From Gaoshiqia sp050178015 (GTDB lineage: Bacteria; Bacteroidota; Bacteroidia; Bacteroidales; Prolixibacteraceae), in the NCBI GenBank assembly GCA_050178015.1, contig JBFXGM010000002.1:1-64000 (forward strand): 64,000 nt of DNA, in the 5' to 3' direction. Below the pieces are notes generated by a model. That model had not been told where the DNA came from and did not search any database. It saw only the letters and a list, made by a program, of their open reading frames with translations. Each line of letters begins with the position of its first letter. Position 1 is the stretch's first letter. This document shows, piece by piece, positions 60,351-64,000 of this stretch. The translations under genes and the position numbers were made by a program.

Positions 60351-61394
60351 CTATTTATTTTTTCGGACAGGAATGGAAAACGCAATCAAACGGCTTTGAA
60401 AGCTGATTTCGGAAATTTGTCCTTGCCTGTTGGTTTCAACCGAAAGGCGGTCGTTACTGATATTTTCGGCGGCCTGAATCCCTGCCCTGGCCAGGTTCGA
60501 GAACGTGAAGCTTTCCCCTTTTGGCGCCTGAATCAGCTTGTGGGCCAGGTATTCATCCAGGCTCAGTGTTTCAATTGCCGGTTTCGGTTTTTGCTCTATT
60601 TTCAGCAGGGCAATAGCGCTTGTATTTTCGGGAATCCGGAGGCGGGCGTCCAGCGGGGCCAGCAGTTCGGGAACTGTTTCCCGATCGTGAGCAGCCAAAT
60701 GGTTATCAGCCGGCAATTCAACTTGCTCTGCTTTAACCGCCATGTCCGTCTTGTCGTGCTGCACCATGCTTTTTTCTGTCGTTGCCAGGTTCTTCTGCGT
60801 TTCCGCTTTCACATTCTCCTGAACTGTTGGTGGTTCCGGAGAATCGGTTTCGACCGGCTTTTCAACGATTGCAACCGGCTGATGGGCAGTTGGCGCCAGC
60901 GGACTGCCTGGCAAAAACACACGAATGGACAGGGCCAGCAGCAGGATGGCTGCCGCACTCCCGGTCCAAATGAGCAAGGCTTTTTTCCGGTTGGATCGCC
61001 TCAGGTTTTTCTTATCCGGGAAACGAATGCTTTCGTCAAACTGCAAACGGAGACGCATCATTAAATCGAAGGATTTTCGTTTGGCGGGATCGTCAGCCAC
61101 TTCTTCCAGCAAGCGGCACTGTTCGGGCTGCGCCAGGTCACCTTCCAGGTAAGCCACGGTTCGGTAGTCAAAGTCAGCCGGTTCAATCCGTGGATCCTTC
61201 AGCAACTCTTCTTTCTTGTTAAAAAGCACTTGTTCACCGGAATATAAGCTGATATTCGATACGCCCTTCATTTCTTCGGCCAGGTCGGGGTTATTTTTCA
61301 GAAAGTCCAAAAAATCATCCACCCGGTTAGCCGGCAAGGTACCATCCAGGTAATCGAGAAAGAAAATTTCGTAGTTTGACCGGCTGATTTTCAT
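60351..61394 (-). CDS. Anti-sigma factor-like membrane protein
   Basis: A 347-residue protein with a cytosolic N-terminal part of about 130 residues ('NYEIFFLDYLDGTLPANRVDDFLDFL', then a second similar motif 'VAYLEGDLAQPEQCRLLEEV'), one membrane helix at about 138-160 (KKALLIWTGSAAAILLLALS) and a long periplasmic tail. The repeated 'xYLEGxL..' motif is typical of anti-sigma factors of Bacteroidota. Its start overlaps the sigma gene stop by four bases. It should hold the sigma factor until an envelope signal is sensed. Confidence 0.85.
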   Translation of the reverse strand: MKISRSNYEIFFLDYLDGTLPANRVDDFLDFLKNNPDLAEEMKGVSNISLYSGEQVLFNKKEELLKDPRIEPADFDYRTVAYLEGDLAQPEQCRLLEEVADDPAKRKSFDLMMRLRLQFDESIRFPDKKNLRRSNRKKALLIWTGSAAAILLLALSIRVFLPGSPLAPTAHQPVAIVEKPVETDSPEPPTVQENVKAETQKNLATTEKSMVQHDKTDMAVKAEQVELPADNHLAAHDRETVPELLAPLDARLRIPENTSAIALLKIEQKPKPAIETLSLDEYLAHKLIQAPKGESFTFSNLARAGIQAAENISNDRLSVETNRQGQISEISFQSRLIAFSIPVRKNK

Positions 61395-61876
61395 ACCAAT
61401 ACATCAATTTTCCCAATATAATTTTTCAAAAACACCCGGGCTCGGTAGATATACACCTTTACCTGAGCTTCGCTGAGGCCAGTAATTTCGCCTATTTCCT
61501 TGTAGGAATAACCTTCGTAATCGCGCAACATCAGCGCCATTCGTTGGTCGTCGGGCAAAAGTTTAACTGCCCGGTCAAGCACTTCACCCAAATCAGAATA
61601 CTGCTCAAAATGAACATCTTCCATCGGATGATGATCGTCAATCAAACGCAGCCTGCTATCCTTCCGGATGAGGTCGATCAACCGGTGATAGGCCGTTGTG
61701 TACAGATACGGTTTTGCTTTTTCAGCAGCAAGGCGGTCACGGTGCAACCAAAGCTTCTCAAAGCTGTCCTGAACCACATCGCGCGACTTTTCTTCGTCAC
61801 GCAAGTTTTTCAGCACAAATCGAAAAACTCCGTCTGCGTATCGGTTTACAGCTGTATTGTACTCTTCAACGGTCAT
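61391..61876 (-). CDS. ECF-type RNA polymerase sigma factor
   Basis: A 161-residue sigma factor with region 2 ('YADGVFRFVLKNLRDEEKSRDVVQDSFEKLW') and region 4 ('LLPDDQRMALMLRDYEGYSYKEIGEI', then 'SEAQVKVYIYRARVFLKNYI'). It is followed by its anti-sigma gene with a four-base overlap, and lies 39 bases after ctpA, so an operon from ctpA onwards is likely. Its targets cannot be read from the window. Confidence 0.94.
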   Translation of the reverse strand: MTVEEYNTAVNRYADGVFRFVLKNLRDEEKSRDVVQDSFEKLWLHRDRLAAEKAKPYLYTTAYHRLIDLIRKDSRLRLIDDHHPMEDVHFEQYSDLGEVLDRAVKLLPDDQRMALMLRDYEGYSYKEIGEITGLSEAQVKVYIYRARVFLKNYIGKIDVLV

Positions 61877-61915
61877 GGGGCATACGTCTTTCCACCCGGT
61901 ATGACGGTTGAGGGT

Positions 61916-63547
61916 CTATTTTGTTACAGCTAAAATCATTTCGATCGAATCCTGTGATTGGGAAATCTCAATGGCCTTCAACAATGTTTTGTCAATTCGC
62001 TGAATAATCGGAAAGAAACCTTCTTCGCCAATCAGGTTGCGGGCAATATAAGCCATTAGCTGGTTTTCAATAATTTCGCCGGAAAGCTTCAACCCTGTCG
62101 GGTCTTTGGGCACACCTTTGGCTTCCGCAAAATCTTCAAAACGGCTCAGAATATGTTGCCCGGAAAGGTAAGTAATAAACTCACTGGCGGTCTTCAGTTT
62201 TTTCAGTTCGTTGCGGTATTTATCGCTGTACTCGAAGGCAAAATGATAAACCAACGCCTTCTGGGTGATTTTGGAATAGTACGCGGAAAAGCCAGTCGTA
62301 TCAACTGGCACGAAATAATCGGGCATGATGCCGCCTCCTCCGTAAACCACGCGCCCACTTTTGGTTTCGAACTTTAGCGAATCGGCAAACTGAATGCTGT
62401 CGACCACCTGAAACTCTCCATGCACTGCGCGATTCATAATATCATGGTAATATTGATCGGTTCCGTCCTCGTATGGCTTTTGGATACTTCGTCCGCTGGG
62501 GGTATAGTAACGCGCCACCGTCAGTCGTAGCGCAGAGCCATCGTTGAAAGGGATTTGCTCCTGCACGAGGCCTTTCCCGAAAGAGCGGCGGCCAATGATG
62601 ACGCCCCGGTCATTGTCCTGGATGGCACCGGCAAAAATTTCGCTGGCCGACGCGGAATATTCATCCAACAAAACGAAAACATTTTTCCCCAGCCATTTGC
62701 CCTTGCTGGTGGCGGTGTAGGTTTTCCGGGCTTGAGCGTGCCCTTCGGTATAAACAATCAGTTCGCCTTCATCTAAAAATTCGTTCACCATTTGCACAAC
62801 CGCCATCAGGTATCCCCCGGGATTGCCGCGCAGGTCAACGATTATTTTTTGCGCTCCTGCCCGGTCCAGTTTCTCCAGCGCTTCCATGAACTCGCGGTAG
62901 GTTTTCTCGGCAAACCGGCTCACTTTTACGAAACCGGTTTTCCCGTCAATCAAGTAACTGACATCGACGCTGATGATGGGGATATCGCCGCGGGTTATCT
63001 CATAACTGATCAAGTCGCTGATGCCTTTACGCTTGATGCCCACATTCACTTTAGTGCCTTTTTGGCCGCGAAGCAGGCTCAGTACTGTTTCGTTTTTTAC
63101 CCCTACACCGGCAATTAGCGAGTCGTTGACCATGACAATGCGGTCGCCGGGCAATATGCCCAATTTATAGGATGGGCCGCCCGACACCACATCAATCACC
63201 TGAACGGTATCGTTGTGAACAGAGAACTGAACGCCGATTCCGCCGAAGTTTCCCTGCATTTCCTCGGTAACGCCCTGCATGTCGCGGGCCGGAATGTAAG
63301 TAGTGTGCGGATCGAGGTTCTCCAGCAGCGTAGGAATGGCCTCCTCTACTAATTTTTCAGTCGATACGGAATCCACATAGGCGTTGGCGATCAGGTCAAC
63401 GATAGTGCTCAGCTTGTTGGGTTTCAAGGCTGCAAAATTCTGAAATCCCGTCTGTGGGGTTTTACCCAGGTGGTTGCCCAAAAAGATGCCGATAATTACC
63501 GACACCGCAATTAATACGGGCAAATAAATATTTATTCGTTTGTTCAT
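61916..63547 (-). CDS. C-terminal processing peptidase (CtpA/S41 family)
   Basis: A periplasmic serine protease with one N-terminal membrane anchor (INIYLPVLIAVSVIIGIFLG, 5-24). Residues 85-170 form a PDZ domain ('GGPSYKLGILPGDRIVMVND') and about 190-360 the S41 catalytic domain. The Ser/Lys dyad is visible in 'VLLDEYSASASEIFAGAIQDN' and 'RRSFGKGLVQEQIPF'. At 543 residues it is normal for the family. Such proteases process or degrade envelope proteins. Adjacent ECF sigma and anti-sigma genes raise the chance that it takes part in that signalling pathway (inference). Confidence 0.94.
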   Translation of the reverse strand: MNKRINIYLPVLIAVSVIIGIFLGNHLGKTPQTGFQNFAALKPNKLSTIVDLIANAYVDSVSTEKLVEEAIPTLLENLDPHTTYIPARDMQGVTEEMQGNFGGIGVQFSVHNDTVQVIDVVSGGPSYKLGILPGDRIVMVNDSLIAGVGVKNETVLSLLRGQKGTKVNVGIKRKGISDLISYEITRGDIPIISVDVSYLIDGKTGFVKVSRFAEKTYREFMEALEKLDRAGAQKIIVDLRGNPGGYLMAVVQMVNEFLDEGELIVYTEGHAQARKTYTATSKGKWLGKNVFVLLDEYSASASEIFAGAIQDNDRGVIIGRRSFGKGLVQEQIPFNDGSALRLTVARYYTPSGRSIQKPYEDGTDQYYHDIMNRAVHGEFQVVDSIQFADSLKFETKSGRVVYGGGGIMPDYFVPVDTTGFSAYYSKITQKALVYHFAFEYSDKYRNELKKLKTASEFITYLSGQHILSRFEDFAEAKGVPKDPTGLKLSGEIIENQLMAYIARNLIGEEGFFPIIQRIDKTLLKAIEISQSQDSIEMILAVTK

Positions 63548-63571
63548 GGTTTCTGTTTTCTGTTGTTATTC

Positions 63572-63997
63572 TTATGCTTCAATCTCAACCTGCACCACTT
63601 CAATATCGGCCCTTCGAAGCAGGTCGATGCCATCTTCCAGACGATAGTTGTCGGTAAAAACCACTCGCTTAATTCCGGCCTGAATAATCAGTTTGGAACA
63701 TTCAAGACAAGGCGATGAGGTGACATACAGGGTTGCACCGTCACTACTGTTGTTTGATTTGGCAACTTTCGTAATTGCATTGGCCTCGGCATGAAGAACG
63801 TATGGCTTCGTTTTGTAGTTTTCGTCTTCGCAAATATTTTCAAAACCGGACGGCGTTCCATTGTAGCCATCAGAAATAATCATTTTGTCCTTGACAATGA
63901 TGGCGCCCACCTGCCGACGCTTACAGTAGGAATTTTGTGCCCAGATGGCAGCCATTTTGAGGTAGCGCTGATCCAGTAGATATTGTTTGTTTTCCAT
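63572..63997 (-). CDS. Deoxycytidylate (dCMP) deaminase
   Basis: A zinc-dependent cytidine deaminase-fold enzyme, 141 residues, that converts dCMP to dUMP for dTMP synthesis. The zinc site is clear: 'LHAEANAI' (His and catalytic Glu) and 'SSPCLECSKL' (PCxxC). 'RQVGAIIVKDKMIISDGYNGTPSGFENIC' is characteristic of dCMP deaminases. The ATG at 63997 is three bases from the window edge but the frame looks complete. It precedes ctpA by 24 bases on the same strand, so the two are probably co-transcribed. Confidence 0.93.
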   Translation of the reverse strand: MENKQYLLDQRYLKMAAIWAQNSYCKRRQVGAIIVKDKMIISDGYNGTPSGFENICEDENYKTKPYVLHAEANAITKVAKSNNSSDGATLYVTSSPCLECSKLIIQAGIKRVVFTDNYRLEDGIDLLRRADIEVVQVEIEA

Positions 63998-64000
63998 TAG

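Noticed and set aside
1..64000. tRNA or rRNA genes
   Set aside because: No cloverleaf with a TTCGA-type loop or conserved rRNA segment was noticed on either strand; a dedicated scan was not possible.

Overview
The window looks like a chromosomal segment of a Bacteroidota bacterium. The evidence is a secreted protease with a type IX secretion C-terminal domain, BACON domains, DUF4492 next to cytochrome bd genes, many outer membrane beta-barrel proteins, ECF sigma factors paired with barrel or anti-sigma genes, and -7 boxes of the form TAnnTTTG. A member of the Marinilabiliales/Prolixibacteraceae is my best guess, but this is inferred from gene content and was not tested. I saw no rRNA or tRNA gene and no CRISPR array.

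Layout. 1-2260: the end of a DUF6261-like gene, two small membrane or exported proteins of unknown function, and several dispersed palindromic repeats. 2261-6089: a minus-strand pair made of a large coiled-coil/AAA-like protein with a defective P-loop and an MscS-type channel. 6686-8735: sucCD. 8958-15230: a six-gene efflux operon (TetR regulator, TolC, MacA-like adaptor, MacB-type ATPase, two permeases) behind a clear TetR operator. 15407-16678: a SIS-domain sugar-phosphate isomerase and an isochorismatase-fold hydrolase. 16901-19474: a T9SS-secreted trypsin-fold protease.

19475-27800 is the accessory part. It holds a small XRE regulator facing an AT-rich array of 21-bp tandem repeats, an outer membrane barrel plus BACON/propeller lipoprotein pair, an AT-rich gene for an exported GH13-like protein that has lost most catalytic residues and lies between degenerate direct repeats, and a RelBE-type toxin-antitoxin module.

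27880-37523 is the respiratory block. A cytochrome bd operon (DUF4492, cydA, cydB and an unlisted 39-residue CydX-like gene) is transcribed divergently from a caa3-type oxidase operon (SCO, subunits I, III, IV, II-cytochrome c, heme O synthase, DUF302 protein, HMA lipoprotein). The SCO, DUF302 and HMA genes suggest that copper delivery is encoded with the oxidase.

37541-46718 holds a GNAT-nitrilase fusion, an ECF sigma/barrel pair, a GH43-like lipoprotein, a PpiD-type chaperone and a CNNM/CorC protein. 46119-52082 continues with lptC, a TPR protein and coaX-nadC-nadB; a decayed outer membrane gene may lie between the TPR gene and coaX. 52486-58163 is an RND efflux system (adaptor, pump, TolC). 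58232-63997 holds a YiaK-type dehydrogenase and a likely operon of dCMP deaminase, CtpA protease, ECF sigma factor, anti-sigma factor and outer membrane barrel.

Intergenic DNA carries several families of dispersed hairpin repeats, two of them enclosed by long perfect inverted repeats.
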